Shown in pieces: positions 1 through 7,096 of a stretch of DNA of 18,603 nt (the stretch's first letter is position 1; every line of letters starts with the position of its first letter). The notes under the pieces are model-generated. The model ran no database searches and was not told the origin of the DNA. It saw only the letters and a list, made by a program, of their open reading frames with translations. The stretch spans positions 1-18,603 of the forward strand of contig JAABSZ010000068.1 in assembly GCA_011390135.1 (NCBI GenBank), read 5' to 3'. The DNA is from JAABSP01 sp011390135. Its GTDB lineage: Bacteria > Desulfobacterota > Desulfobacteria > Desulfobacterales > JAABSP01. Made by a program: the position numbers and the translations under genes.

Positions 1-97
1 TGAGAGCCCCGGAAATGTAGGGGATCGAGACCAGGATAGCCGTCGCATCAGGGACAAGTCCCGTGTCAGGTGAGAGCCCCGGAAATGTAGGGGATCG
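1..97. repeat. Two copies of a 27-bp direct repeat
   Basis: A 27-bp unit at 1-27 recurs without mismatch at 71-97, a 70-bp period with a 43-bp spacer. Each unit contains CCCC and GGGG separated by nine bases, so it could form a short hairpin. The spacer contains the palindrome GGGACAAGTCCC (51-62). The first copy begins exactly at the window edge, so the array may continue upstream. No coding sequence is evident here. Confidence 0.75.
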
Positions 98-165
98 GGT
101 TCAACCGATCTGTAACTTGTCAAGCTTTATTCTTGACGGAAAACAAGTTACAACATATGGTTGAA
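93..165. repeat. Back-to-back inverted repeats (hairpin cluster)
   Basis: Two adjacent stems are visible. The first is GATCGG (93-98) with CCGATC (105-110) and a 6-nt loop. The second is TGTAACTTGT (111-120) with ACAAGTTACA (143-152), with an inner CAAG/CTTG pair. In addition TTCAACC (100-106) can pair with GGTTGAA (159-165), giving an alternative, larger fold that is exclusive of the first stem. There is no T-run, so this is not a standard terminator. Its function is unknown. Confidence 0.6.
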
Positions 166-286
166 AAGAGACATGAACCAAGCCATGCAGCAGCAAAACA
201 AATCAGCAATCCCATCGGCGGCATACAGGGCTTTGGAAAGAAATCGGAAGGGGTCGGAAGCCGCCGGGATATGAGGTTGAAATTTT

Positions 287-505
287 ATGAAAATGACTAT
301 TGATATACCGGAAAAGGATCTGATCGAATTCGGAAGAGAATCGATTTATCAGGAAATGAATAACACGCTTCGATGGATGAAGCTCAAGACTTCCTTCAGA
401 AGAATTTCGGAAGCGTTGAAAACGACGGATGAAAAAGAGTATTACAATGAAATGGAAGAGATCAGAAATGCCGCATGGGAGGAGTACAGGAAGGATTTGT
501 CTTAG
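287..505 (+). CDS. Small antitoxin-like protein (72 aa)
   Basis: The gene encodes a 72-aa charged, probably helical protein. It begins with a short strand-like segment (TIDIPEKDL) and ends in an acidic/aromatic tail (YYNEMEEIRNAAWEEYRK). I do not recognise a named family. Size, charge and position recall antitoxins encoded just upstream of PIN-domain toxins. ATG 287 is preceded by a GAGG-like ribosome site; ATG 293 is an alternative start. Three bases after the stop, another ATG (509) opens a frame starting MKVVADA, which resembles a PIN toxin N-terminus and is then lost. I therefore infer an orphan antitoxin. Coding status is likely; function is uncertain. Confidence 0.6.
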   Translation: MKMTIDIPEKDLIEFGRESIYQEMNNTLRWMKLKTSFRRISEALKTTDEKEYYNEMEEIRNAAWEEYRKDLS

Positions 506-508
506 CCC

Positions 509-529
509 ATGAAAGTCGTAGCGGATGCG
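509..529 (+). pseudogene. Stub of a PIN-domain toxin start (MKVVADA)
   Basis: ATG 509 lies three bases after the stop of the 72-aa gene and encodes MKVVADA, close to the usual opening of PIN toxins (MK-V-V-D-A-N...). From the seventh codon the frame reads unrelated sequence, because the DNA has become the start of the AbrB-type gene (ATG 525). This is best explained by a deletion that removed the toxin body and fused its first codons to the next antitoxin. The stub is short, so chance cannot be excluded. Confidence 0.35.
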
Positions 530-749
530 TGCAACCGTAACGCAAATCGGAAATTCGACCGGCGTTATCCTGCCCAGGGAGGTCGCTGCCCGTCTCAAGG
601 TGAAGAAGGGCGACAGCCTCTTTCTCACGGAACCCCCCGATGGATATATCATCACACCCTATGACCCGGAATTCGAAGAACAGATGGGAGCCGCCCGCCG
701 CGGCATGGAAAAGTATCGGAATGCATTGTATGAACTTACCGAAAAATGA
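525..749 (+). CDS. AbrB/MazE/SpoVT-type antitoxin, orphan
   Basis: A 74-aa protein with the swapped-hairpin DNA-binding signature of AbrB/MazE antitoxins: VTQIGNSTGVILPREVAARL (residues 4-23), followed by a strand and an acidic tail that would contact the toxin. This subtype usually pairs with a Doc (death-on-curing, Fic-fold) toxin. An in-frame TAG at 519-521 limits the start to ATG 525; its ribosome site is weak. An ATG (746) overlaps the stop as ATGA and reads MSCRWLR before TAA, like the start of a Doc toxin that is otherwise missing. The antitoxin is probably intact and may act as a stand-alone DNA-binding or anti-addiction protein. Confidence 0.85.
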   Translation: MRATVTQIGNSTGVILPREVAARLKVKKGDSLFLTEPPDGYIITPYDPEFEEQMGAARRGMEKYRNALYELTEK

Positions 750-769
750 GCTGCCGCTGGCTCCGGTAA
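746..769 (+). pseudogene. Stub of a Doc-type toxin start (MSCRWLR-stop)
   Basis: The ATG overlaps the AbrB-type stop (ATGA), the usual layout of antitoxin-toxin operons. Seven codons, MSCRWLR, resemble the N-terminal M-x(2,3)-W-L opening common in Doc toxins, and then TAA follows. No further Doc sequence is seen before the transporter start at 780. I infer a deletion or decay product; it could be coincidental. Confidence 0.3.
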
Positions 770-779
770 GATATCGTCA

Positions 780-1490
780 ATGACCCCGCTCCTCATCATC
801 ATCACCCTCTCCTGGCTCGCCGGCCTCACCGCATTCATCGGCAGCCTCGGCGCAAGATGGGAAACCATTCCCGAGTCCACAGTCAAAAGCGAATGCATCC
901 ACGGCATCGTCGCGTTCGGCGGTGGCATTCTGGCCGCTGCGGTCGCGTTCGCGCTCGCGCCCGAGGCCATCGAAGTCCTGAGCCCCTGGCTGCTCGCCCT
1001 GACCTTCTGCGCCGGGGGGATTCTCTTCTGCGGCGTCGATGCCTGGATCGCGGGTCGCGGGGGCAGCCTTGCGCAGTTCATGGCCATGCTGCTCGACTTC
1101 GTTCCCGAGGCCATCTCCCTGGGCGCGGTCTTTGGCCGGGACCGGAGCCTCGGATATCTGCTGGCCATTTTCATCGCAGCCCAGAACCTCCCCGAAGGCT
1201 TCAACTCCTTTCGGGAGATCCGGGCATCGGGCGCCACATCCAAAAGCGCGCTGACCGCGCTCTTCCTGATCAGCCTGCTGGGCCCCGTCGCGGCCTATTG
1301 CGGATACCGGTTTCTGCAGGATCAGAAGATCTGGACCGCAGCCATCATGAGCTTTGCCGGGGGCGGCATCCTCTACCTGGTCTTCCAGGACATCGCGCCC
1401 CAGGCGAAAATGCAGCGCCACTGGAAGCCGCCCATCGGCGCGGTGCTGGGATTTGCGGTCGGCATGGTCGGCCATCAGTTGATCGGATGA
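780..1490 (+). CDS. ZIP-family metal transporter-like membrane protein
   Basis: A 236-aa hydrophobic protein with about seven to eight membrane segments, resembling ZIP (ZRT/IRT-like) divalent-metal transporters such as ZupT. Visible family features are HGIVAFGGGILAAAVAFALA with PEA in TM2 (residues 41-63), DFVPEA in TM4 (106-111) and QNLPEG in TM5 (135-140). In the characterised BbZIP the TM4 site is H-N-x-x-E; here it is D106-F-x-x-E110, so the usual histidine is missing. The TM5 motif Q-N-x-x-E is kept. Zinc or another divalent metal is the probable cargo, moving into the cytoplasm, but the altered site makes specificity uncertain. The start codon lacks a strong ribosome site. The stop overlaps an ATG (1487) ahead of the acetyltransferase, suggesting co-translation. 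Confidence 0.8.
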   Translation: MTPLLIIITLSWLAGLTAFIGSLGARWETIPESTVKSECIHGIVAFGGGILAAAVAFALAPEAIEVLSPWLLALTFCAGGILFCGVDAWIAGRGGSLAQFMAMLLDFVPEAISLGAVFGRDRSLGYLLAIFIAAQNLPEGFNSFREIRASGATSKSALTALFLISLLGPVAAYCGYRFLQDQKIWTAAIMSFAGGGILYLVFQDIAPQAKMQRHWKPPIGAVLGFAVGMVGHQLIG

Positions 1491-1513
1491 ACCCAAAGAA
1501 AACGGAGAACAAG

Positions 1514-2047
1514 ATGCAGATTCGGGAAACCCGCCATTCGGAGCTGGACACCATCCTGTCCGTGGCCCGTTCCGCGTTTGGATCAGACGAAGTGCCGGAT
1601 CTGGTCAGGGATCTGCTGTCCGATCCCACCGCAAATCCGACCCTCTCCCTGCTAGCCTTTGAAGGCGATCGGGCCGTGGGCCACATCCTTTTCACCAGCG
1701 CCCGCCTGGAGCCGGAAGCCCCCCTTTCCATCTCCATTCTCGCGCCCCTGGCGGTGGTTCCCGACCGCCAGAAGCAGGGGATCGGCCGAAAGCTCATCGA
1801 ACATGGCCTGCGGATGCTGAGGGAATCGGGCATCGATCTGGTCTTTGTGCTGGGACATCCCGCATACTATCCCCGCCACGGATTCCGGACGGCCGGATGG
1901 CTCGGCTTCAACGCGCCCTATCCCATCCCGGAAAAGGATGCGGACGCGTGGATGGTTCAGGCGCTGCAGCCGGGAAAATGCATCTCCTATAAGGGGACGG
2001 TGATCTGTGCGGAGAAATTGAACCGGCCCGAACACTGGCGGGAATGA
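1514..2047 (+). CDS. GNAT family N-acetyltransferase (YhbS-like)
   Basis: A 177-aa GNAT fold. It would transfer acetyl from acetyl-CoA to an amine; the substrate is unknown. The acetyl-CoA loop is RQKQGIGRKLI (residues 85-95) after strand ILAPLAVVP. The segment VLGHPAYYPRHGF (112-124) is typical of the YhbS/COG3153 subgroup. I chose ATG 1514 because GGAG lies at normal spacing just upstream. An earlier in-frame ATG at 1487 overlaps the transporter stop and would add nine residues (MNPKKTENK). The genes probably form a two-gene operon. A long alternative frame extending upstream to 857 is an overlap artefact on the transporter gene. Confidence 0.88.
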   Translation: MQIRETRHSELDTILSVARSAFGSDEVPDLVRDLLSDPTANPTLSLLAFEGDRAVGHILFTSARLEPEAPLSISILAPLAVVPDRQKQGIGRKLIEHGLRMLRESGIDLVFVLGHPAYYPRHGFRTAGWLGFNAPYPIPEKDADAWMVQALQPGKCISYKGTVICAEKLNRPEHWRE

Positions 2048-2133
2048 ATTTCCAATGCAGAGGGGTTCGGCCGCTCATTGCTGCAGCAAATTCCCGGAAG
2101 ATCGAAAATTTGTCAAAGCTGGAGTAATCTATC

Positions 2134-2373
2134 ATGAAAGTTTATACATATTCCGAAGCCAGGAAGCGTTTTGCGGATGTTCTCAACATCGCGCGGACAG
2201 AAGAGGTCTTTATCAAAAGAAGAGGCGGTGAAACATTTTCGGTAACATTGAAAAAAAGCGGGAATTCTCCCTTTGATGTTCCGGGAATCCGTACCCAAGC
2301 GACTACAGAAGACATCCTCGCGGCGGTTCGAAAATCCAGGGAACGATCTGGCGTACAGAATGTTGAAGATTGA
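2134..2373 (+). CDS. Phd/YefM-type antitoxin, orphan
   Basis: A 79-aa protein with the N-terminal Phd/YefM fold: MKVYTYSEARKRFADVLNIA (1-20), then EEVFIKRRGGETFSV, the strand pair typical of this DNA-binding dimer. The C-terminal 35 residues would be the disordered toxin-binding part. GGAG at 2121-2124 supports ATG 2134. No RelE, Doc or PIN toxin follows: only 187 bp of non-coding DNA lie before the radical SAM gene. It is therefore an orphan by position, although a distant partner is possible. Confidence 0.85.
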   Translation: MKVYTYSEARKRFADVLNIARTEEVFIKRRGGETFSVTLKKSGNSPFDVPGIRTQATTEDILAAVRKSRERSGVQNVED

Positions 2374-2427
2374 AAGCGGGGATCAGTTGCAAGAAACCCA
2401 ATCTTTCACATATTTTTCAGATCGGTG

Positions 2428-2453
2428 TTGACAAAGGGGGCGTTAAATGTCAA
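2428..2453. promoter_or_regulatory. TTGACA/TGTCAA inverted repeat upstream of the radical SAM gene
   Basis: TTGACA (2428-2433) and TGTCAA (2448-2453) form a 6-bp inverted repeat with a 14-bp spacer, 108 bp upstream of the radical SAM gene. TTGACA could serve as a -35 box, but no good -10 hexamer sits 16-18 bp downstream. A dimeric regulator site is an alternative reading. Confidence 0.3.
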
Positions 2454-2560
2454 TGACCCTCAGAGAAGACCGGAGTATTCCAAGAACTCGGAGATGATTA
2501 TGTAAACAGCCGGGTCCGGTGCAATCAAGGATATTTTAAAACTCAGGGGAACAGCAGGAA

Positions 2561-5074
2561 ATGTATTTCGAAGACGACACGGTCTATACCGCAGAATTCC
2601 GCCAGTCCGGAGAGGAGACCCAGGTGGCCCGTCCCGAGCTGGAACGGGCATTGATCGACTTTCTGGACCATTACGGAGAACCGGCGCTGGTGGGAAAGCC
2701 CTTCTACGGGATCATCGGCACGGGGAACGGGGAGATGCGGCTGACGCGGCTGATCGAAGCCGCGGGCTATCCCGGTGATCCGGAAGGATTCTATGCCGCG
2801 CTGCTCAAGGGGATCGAGGAGGCCGACAGCGCGGACCCGGAGCCGGTCCGGATCAATAATGTTGCCCTGCCCCACCTCCTGGTGACCGCGGTTCTGGAGG
2901 TGCTGGTTCCGGGAAGCCGCTTCATCACGGTCAGAAACGTGGATCAACTGGAGCAGCTCACCAACATCTCGGTGCCGGAAGGGGATCGAGACGATATGCA
3001 GCGGGTGATCGATACCTACCCGGTGCGCCTCTCCATGCACATCATCCGCCAGATGCGGGTCTCCAAAAACGTGGCCTACCAGTACCTCCCCTTTGTGGAG
3101 GAGCTGGACCCGGTGGGCCACTCCAACACCTGGATCGGCCAGTTCCACCAGGGGCTGCTGGAGCAGATGTACCGGAACCGGGTGATCTTTCTTTTGAACA
3201 TGAGCTGCCCGGTCTACTGCCGCTTCTGCTTCCGAAAGCACAAGGAGTCCCGGAACCAGCAAAACCCGACGGTAAAAGATGTAAATGACGCGGTCGCGCA
3301 TGTCGCGGCCTCGCCGGAGATCAAGGAGATCGTCATCACCGGCGGGGACCCTTTTTTGAACCGCGCGAACATCGCGGCCGCGATCGACGGCCTCAAGGAG
3401 GTCCCCCATGTCCAGACCCTGCGGCTGGCCACCCGTTCCATCGCCTATTATCCGCATCTTTTTCTGGGGGATGACCGGGAGCTGATCGACGAGCTGAAGC
3501 GGAAGAATATCGAGCTGAAGCGCCGGGGCAAACGGATGGAGGTGGCCACCCACTTCATCCATCCGGCAGAAATCTCGGTCCAGAGCCTTGCCATCATCAC
3601 CGAGCTGGTAAAAAGCGGGATCGCGGTCTATGTCCAGACCCCATTTTTAAAGGACTGCAACGACGAGGGGCCCGAACTTGTCCGCCTCTACAGCCTGCTG
3701 CGGGGCGCGGGCGCGGAACTCCACTACATCTACATCCCCTGCAGCCCCATCCACGGCAACAGCATCTACTGGACATCCATCGACCGGGGGCTTGCGGTGG
3801 GGCGGTATCTGCGGGCACACCTGTCTGACAGGGTCATCCCCAGAATCTGCACCGCCACCCCGATCGGCAAGCTCGACTGGCACACCAGCGGCTGGGCCGT
3901 GGAGCCGGACAGCGAAAACGATCAGTTCGTCTGGCTGAGAAGCCCCTATGACGCGGCATATTTCGAGTCCTTTGCCCCCCTCACCAGCTCTTTGGAGATG
4001 CTTCGGAAGAATGAGGAGGGGACATTCGATGTCCGGTATATGGCCGACATGGGAGAGAATGGCCATTTCTTCGGAAAACGGATTCCCCGGCAAAACACTG
4101 CCCAGGAGCCGCCGGACCCGGATCAGGTGCGCCAGCGGATCGCGGGGGTCCGGGAGAAGATGGAAGGGGATGGCCGGGAAGAACAGAGCATTGTCCCCAC
4201 CGGATATGACGGGATCTTCCGGATTCACAAGACCCGTGCGGAGATGGATATCGAGGCCGGGGCTGAGGTCTTCGAATATCTGGAGAAGAACGACGAGATC
4301 ACCGATGTGGTCCTCGCGGGAGAGACCGATGCGATCCGCGGCCTCTACCGGATCGAGCGGATCATCGAACGGCTCCGGGAGATCCCACACATCAACGCGA
4401 TCCGCATCCGGAGCCACGATTACGCAGCCCATCCGGAGCGGTATTCCGAAGCCCTGATCGACCGGCTCGGCGGGCTCAACAAATTGACGGTCTCGCGGCC
4501 CCAGCGGCTGGAGATCGAGACCTGGTTCCTCCATCCGGACGAGGTGCTGCCGGAACACCGGGAGATCGCCCGGGCTCTGGGATTTCGCGGGATCACCGTC
4601 TATGCCGACGTTCCGCTGTTTTCCGGGATCAACGACCATCCCGAGACGATCCAGAGGCTGGCCTACCGGCTCCGGGAGTCGGGGATCGAATTCCACCACC
4701 TTTATATAGGTGGACTTCCCATGCAGCGGGAATGGGCCCGAAAGCATCCGGTCGATACCGAGGATGTCATCGACATCGCGACAAAGGTTCGGAGGGACGG
4801 CAGCGGCAGGGAGATCCCCCGCTATATCATCCGGACAGAACTGGGGGAGGTCGATTTCGGGATCTCTGGGGTTCTGAGGGCTTCGAAAAAGGGATCTGAG
4901 GGAGAGGAAGGACTTCGGGTGCGGCTCGTTCCCTTCTCCCTCGACTATTACCGGGAGATGGCCCCCCATTTCGCATGGCCCCAAGGAGTCGGGACCGACG
5001 CGGACGGAAGCCCGATCCTTCCGGTTCCCGGGCTTTTCAGCAGCACCGGGTTTATGGTTGAAACCGAGGGATAA
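2561..5074 (+). CDS. KamA-family radical SAM protein with duplicated, degenerate C-terminal half
   Basis: An 837-aa protein of the lysine 2,3-aminomutase (KamA) family, which uses S-adenosylmethionine, a 4Fe-4S cluster and PLP to migrate an amino group. The first half carries the cluster motif C216-PVY-C220-RF-C223, the SAM-binding GGDP (261-264), HPAE, and TPIGK with K437 in the position of the PLP lysine. Family enzymes are usually about 330-470 aa. The second half (about 520-837) repeats the same order: VVLAGETD (583-590) for IVITGGDP, FLHPDEV for FIHPAEI, PLFSGIND for PFLKDCND. It has no cysteine cluster, and E763 replaces the lysine. Aspartates that bind lysine in the clostridial enzyme are not evident, so the substrate is probably not lysine. 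ATG 2561 is preceded by AGGGGAACAGCAGGAA. The gene appears monocistronic. Confidence 0.85.
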   Translation: MYFEDDTVYTAEFRQSGEETQVARPELERALIDFLDHYGEPALVGKPFYGIIGTGNGEMRLTRLIEAAGYPGDPEGFYAALLKGIEEADSADPEPVRINNVALPHLLVTAVLEVLVPGSRFITVRNVDQLEQLTNISVPEGDRDDMQRVIDTYPVRLSMHIIRQMRVSKNVAYQYLPFVEELDPVGHSNTWIGQFHQGLLEQMYRNRVIFLLNMSCPVYCRFCFRKHKESRNQQNPTVKDVNDAVAHVAASPEIKEIVITGGDPFLNRANIAAAIDGLKEVPHVQTLRLATRSIAYYPHLFLGDDRELIDELKRKNIELKRRGKRMEVATHFIHPAEISVQSLAIITELVKSGIAVYVQTPFLKDCNDEGPELVRLYSLLRGAGAELHYIYIPCSPIHGNSIYWTSIDRGLAVGRYLRAHLSDRVIPRICTATPIGKLDWHTSGWAVEPDSENDQFVWLRSPYDAAYFESFAPLTSSLEMLRKNEEGTFDVRYMADMGENGHFFGKRIPRQNTAQEPPDPDQVRQRIAGVREKMEGDGREEQSIVPTGYDGIFRIHKTRAEMDIEAGAEVFEYLEKNDEITDVVLAGETDAIRGLYRIERIIERLREIPHINAIRIRSHDYAAHPERYSEALIDRLGGLNKLTVSRPQRLEIETWFLHPDEVLPEHREIARALGFRGITVYADVPLFSGINDHPETIQRLAYRLRESGIEFHHLYIGGLPMQREWARKHPVDTEDVIDIATKVRRDGSGREIPRYIIRTELGEVDFGISGVLRASKKGSEGEEGLRVRLVPFSLDYYREMAPHFAWPQGVGTDADGSPILPVPGLFSSTGFMVETEG

Positions 5075-5130
5075 CGGCAATGTCCCTGAAAGGCTTTTTA
5101 ATAGAGGGCCGGAAAGGGGCAGGGTCGGGA

Positions 5131-5262
5131 AAAGCATTTAAACGAGATAGTTTTCCGGATGAAAAGGCCATCTGGAAAGGATGGATAGAGGGGGAAAAAG
5201 CATTTAAACGAGATGGTTTTCCGGATGAAAAGGTCATCTGGAAAGGATGGACAGAGGGGGAA
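5131..5262. repeat. Two tandem copies of a 66-bp repeat
   Basis: Units 5131-5196 and 5197-5262 differ at only a few positions. Each unit contains an imperfect stem, TTTCCGGATG with CATCTGGAAA, separated by 7 nt (first unit 5152-5178). The unit is a multiple of three and stays open in one frame, but that frame runs on antisense through tRNA-Pro, so I do not call a gene. It lies between the radical SAM gene and the 3' end of tRNA-Pro. Confidence 0.85.
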
Positions 5263-5276
5263 AAAGATGGCTCGGA

Positions 5277-5354
<78 letters not shown>

Positions 5355-5368
5355 ACGTTTTAAAAACA

Positions 5369-5397
5369 CTTTTACCATGCTTTTTCCCTCTGTGCAA
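5369..5397 (-). promoter_or_regulatory. Candidate promoter of tRNA-Pro
   Basis: On the minus strand TTGCAC (5392-5397) and TAAAAG (5369-5374) are 17 bp apart, and the -10 ends 14 bp before the tRNA. This is a moderate sigma-70 match. Confidence 0.4.
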
Positions 5398-5420
5398 GCC
5401 CTAATGATGTCAATATTCTC

Positions 5421-5449
5421 TTGACACTACTTTGTTTTAATACTATTTT
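5421..5449 (+). promoter_or_regulatory. Candidate sigma-70 promoter for tRNA-Leu/tig cluster
   Basis: TTGACA (5421-5426), a 17-bp spacer and TATTTT (5444-5449) form a good promoter reading toward tRNA-Leu (5538). The leader contains two perfect stems, TTTTGCG/CGCAAAA (5484-5502) and GACGG/CCGTC (5511-5524). It is back to back with the tRNA-Pro promoter. Confidence 0.6.
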
Positions 5450-5537
5450 GAAATGAAATTGGTTTCGGACACTTAGTGACGTTTTTTGCGGGATTCGCAA
5501 AAGACCTTCCGACGGAAAACCGTCAAAAATCGGGTCG

Positions 5538-5624
5538 GCGAGAGTGGCGGAACTGGTAGACGCACTGGACTTAGGATCCAGCTCCGGCAACGGAATGGGA
5601 GTTCGAGTCTCCCCTCTCGCACCA
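5538..5624 (+). tRNA. tRNA-Leu (anticodon UAG)
   Basis: An 87-nt class II tRNA. Acceptor GCGAGAG pairs with CTCTCGC, the anticodon stem CTGGA/TCCAG encloses CTTAGGA (anticodon TAG), and a long variable arm precedes GAGTTCGAGTCTC. CCA is encoded at 5622-5624. It sits 98 nt upstream of trigger factor on the same strand and could be processed from a joint transcript. Confidence 0.97.
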
Positions 5625-5667
5625 GTCCTTGTGGGAACATTTCGCCGCAGCCGATAATCTCAAAGAG

Positions 5668-5692
5668 TGCCTGGAGAGATACCCTTCAGGCA
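5668..5692 (+). terminator. Weak hairpin between tRNA-Leu and tig
   Basis: TGCCTG (5668-5673) and CAGGCA (5687-5692) form a 6-bp stem with a 13-nt loop, followed by TTTGGTTT. It could be a leaky terminator or processing stem after tRNA-Leu. It is too weak to call firmly. Confidence 0.25.
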
Positions 5693-5721
5693 TTTGGTTT
5701 ATAGAAAGGTAAAAACAGGAT

Positions 5722-7056
5722 ATGCAGTTCAACGTCGAAGATGTCAGCAGCGTAAAGAAGGTCATCCATATCGAGGTTCCCGAGGAGACGGTCAGGGAAA
5801 GGCTCGATGATGCCTACAAGGAGTTGAAGAAGAACTCGAAGATCAAGGGGTTTCGGCCCGGAAAGGTCCCCCGGTCCCAGTTGGAACGGATCTACGGCAA
5901 ACAGGTCCAGGCCGATCTCACCCAGCAGTTTGTCCAGGAGTCCTTTTCCGAAGTCCTGCAGGAACTGCAGTTGAAGGTAATCGGCTCCCCCCTGGTGGAA
6001 CCGCCCGAAACCCTGGGAAAGGAGCCGTTTCGCTGCAAGGTGACAGTCGATATTATGCCGGAGATTTCGGACCTCGCCTTCAAAGGGCTGGAACTGAAAA
6101 AGCCGGTCTACCGGGTCACGGACGGGGAGATGGATGCCCAGCTCGCAATGCTCCGGAAGCGGGGCGCGGATCGGAAAAAGATCGAAGAGGATCGGCCGGC
6201 CCGTGATCGAGATTTCGTGCTGGTGGATTATGAGGCCAAAAAGGATGGCGAGGTCCTGGCCGATATCGGCAGAAACGAAAACGTCATGCTGGAGGTGGGA
6301 AAGAATTCCATCCACAAGGATCTGGACGAGAACATCAAAGAGATGAAGGCCGGCGAATCCAGAGCCATCACCGTCACCTTTCCCGAGGATTACATGAACC
6401 CGGAGATGGCGGGCCAGGCGCTCACCTTCGACCTGACCGTAAAGGAGATCAGGGAGGAGACCCTGCCGGAGCTGGATGCTGAATTCGCCAGTCAATTCGG
6501 CCCCTATGAATCGATGGATGCCCTCAAGGATGCGATCCGCGTCAGCCTGCAGCAGGGGTACGAGAATCGATCCCAACAGGAACTCAACGAACAGGCATTT
6601 TCCAAACTGCTGGAACAGGTCGAGTTCGAAGTTCCCGAAGTCCTGGTGGAAGGGGAACTCAACCGGATCGTCGATGATATCCAGCGCTCCTTTGCCTACC
6701 ACAACACCTCGATGGAGGATATGGGGCTGACCCCTGAAAAGATCGCCGAGGACCGGAGAGAGACCGCGGTCAACCAGGTAAAGCGCCAGATGATCCTGGC
6801 CAAGATCATCGACCAGGAGAAGCTCGACCTTCCCGAGGAGAAGGTGAATCAGGAGTTGGCCAGGATGTCGGCCTCCATCGGCCAGACCCTTGAAGAGCTT
6901 CAGACGTACTACAAGGAAACCCCCAACGCGATCGATCACTTGAAACACGGACTGCTTGAAAAAGAGGCGATGCGTCTTATCATTGAAAACAGCGACATCG
7001 AAGAGGTCGAGGCGCAGCCGGAAACGGCTCCTGAAACCGAAGAAGAGACGAATTAA
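5722..7056 (+). CDS. tig: Trigger factor, ribosome-associated chaperone
   Basis: A 444-aa trigger factor, the normal family length. It binds the ribosomal exit tunnel and shields nascent chains, with peptidyl-prolyl isomerase activity. The ribosome-docking signature GFRPGKVP is at residues 43-50 in the N-terminal domain. The FKBP-type PPIase domain covers about 150-245, with FVLVDYEAKKDGEVL at its start. The helical C-terminal chaperone arms fill the rest, and the protein ends in an acidic tail. ATG 5722 follows an AAAGG and AGGA purine stretch. It is followed after 40 bp by clpP, so nascent-chain folding and ATP-dependent proteolysis are encoded together, as in many proteobacteria. Confidence 0.97.
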   Translation: MQFNVEDVSSVKKVIHIEVPEETVRERLDDAYKELKKNSKIKGFRPGKVPRSQLERIYGKQVQADLTQQFVQESFSEVLQELQLKVIGSPLVEPPETLGKEPFRCKVTVDIMPEISDLAFKGLELKKPVYRVTDGEMDAQLAMLRKRGADRKKIEEDRPARDRDFVLVDYEAKKDGEVLADIGRNENVMLEVGKNSIHKDLDENIKEMKAGESRAITVTFPEDYMNPEMAGQALTFDLTVKEIREETLPELDAEFASQFGPYESMDALKDAIRVSLQQGYENRSQQELNEQAFSKLLEQVEFEVPEVLVEGELNRIVDDIQRSFAYHNTSMEDMGLTPEKIAEDRRETAVNQVKRQMILAKIIDQEKLDLPEEKVNQELARMSASIGQTLEELQTYYKETPNAIDHLKHGLLEKEAMRLIIENSDIEEVEAQPETAPETEEETN

Positions 7057-7096
7057 ACCACTTTTTCAATTTATATAATATAAAAGGAGATTCCTT

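Noticed and set aside
1..97. CRISPR array
   Set aside because: Only two repeats, a 43-bp spacer, no cas genes in the window; kept as a direct repeat only.
857..1486. Long frame joined upstream of the GNAT gene
   Set aside because: It overlaps the transporter in another frame, is Arg/Pro/Gly-rich and has no recognisable domain; the GNAT homology begins only near 1514.
3647..5137. 496-codon minus-strand frame opposite the radical SAM gene
   Set aside because: Antisense shadow of a strongly conserved gene in GC-rich codons; no domain recognised.
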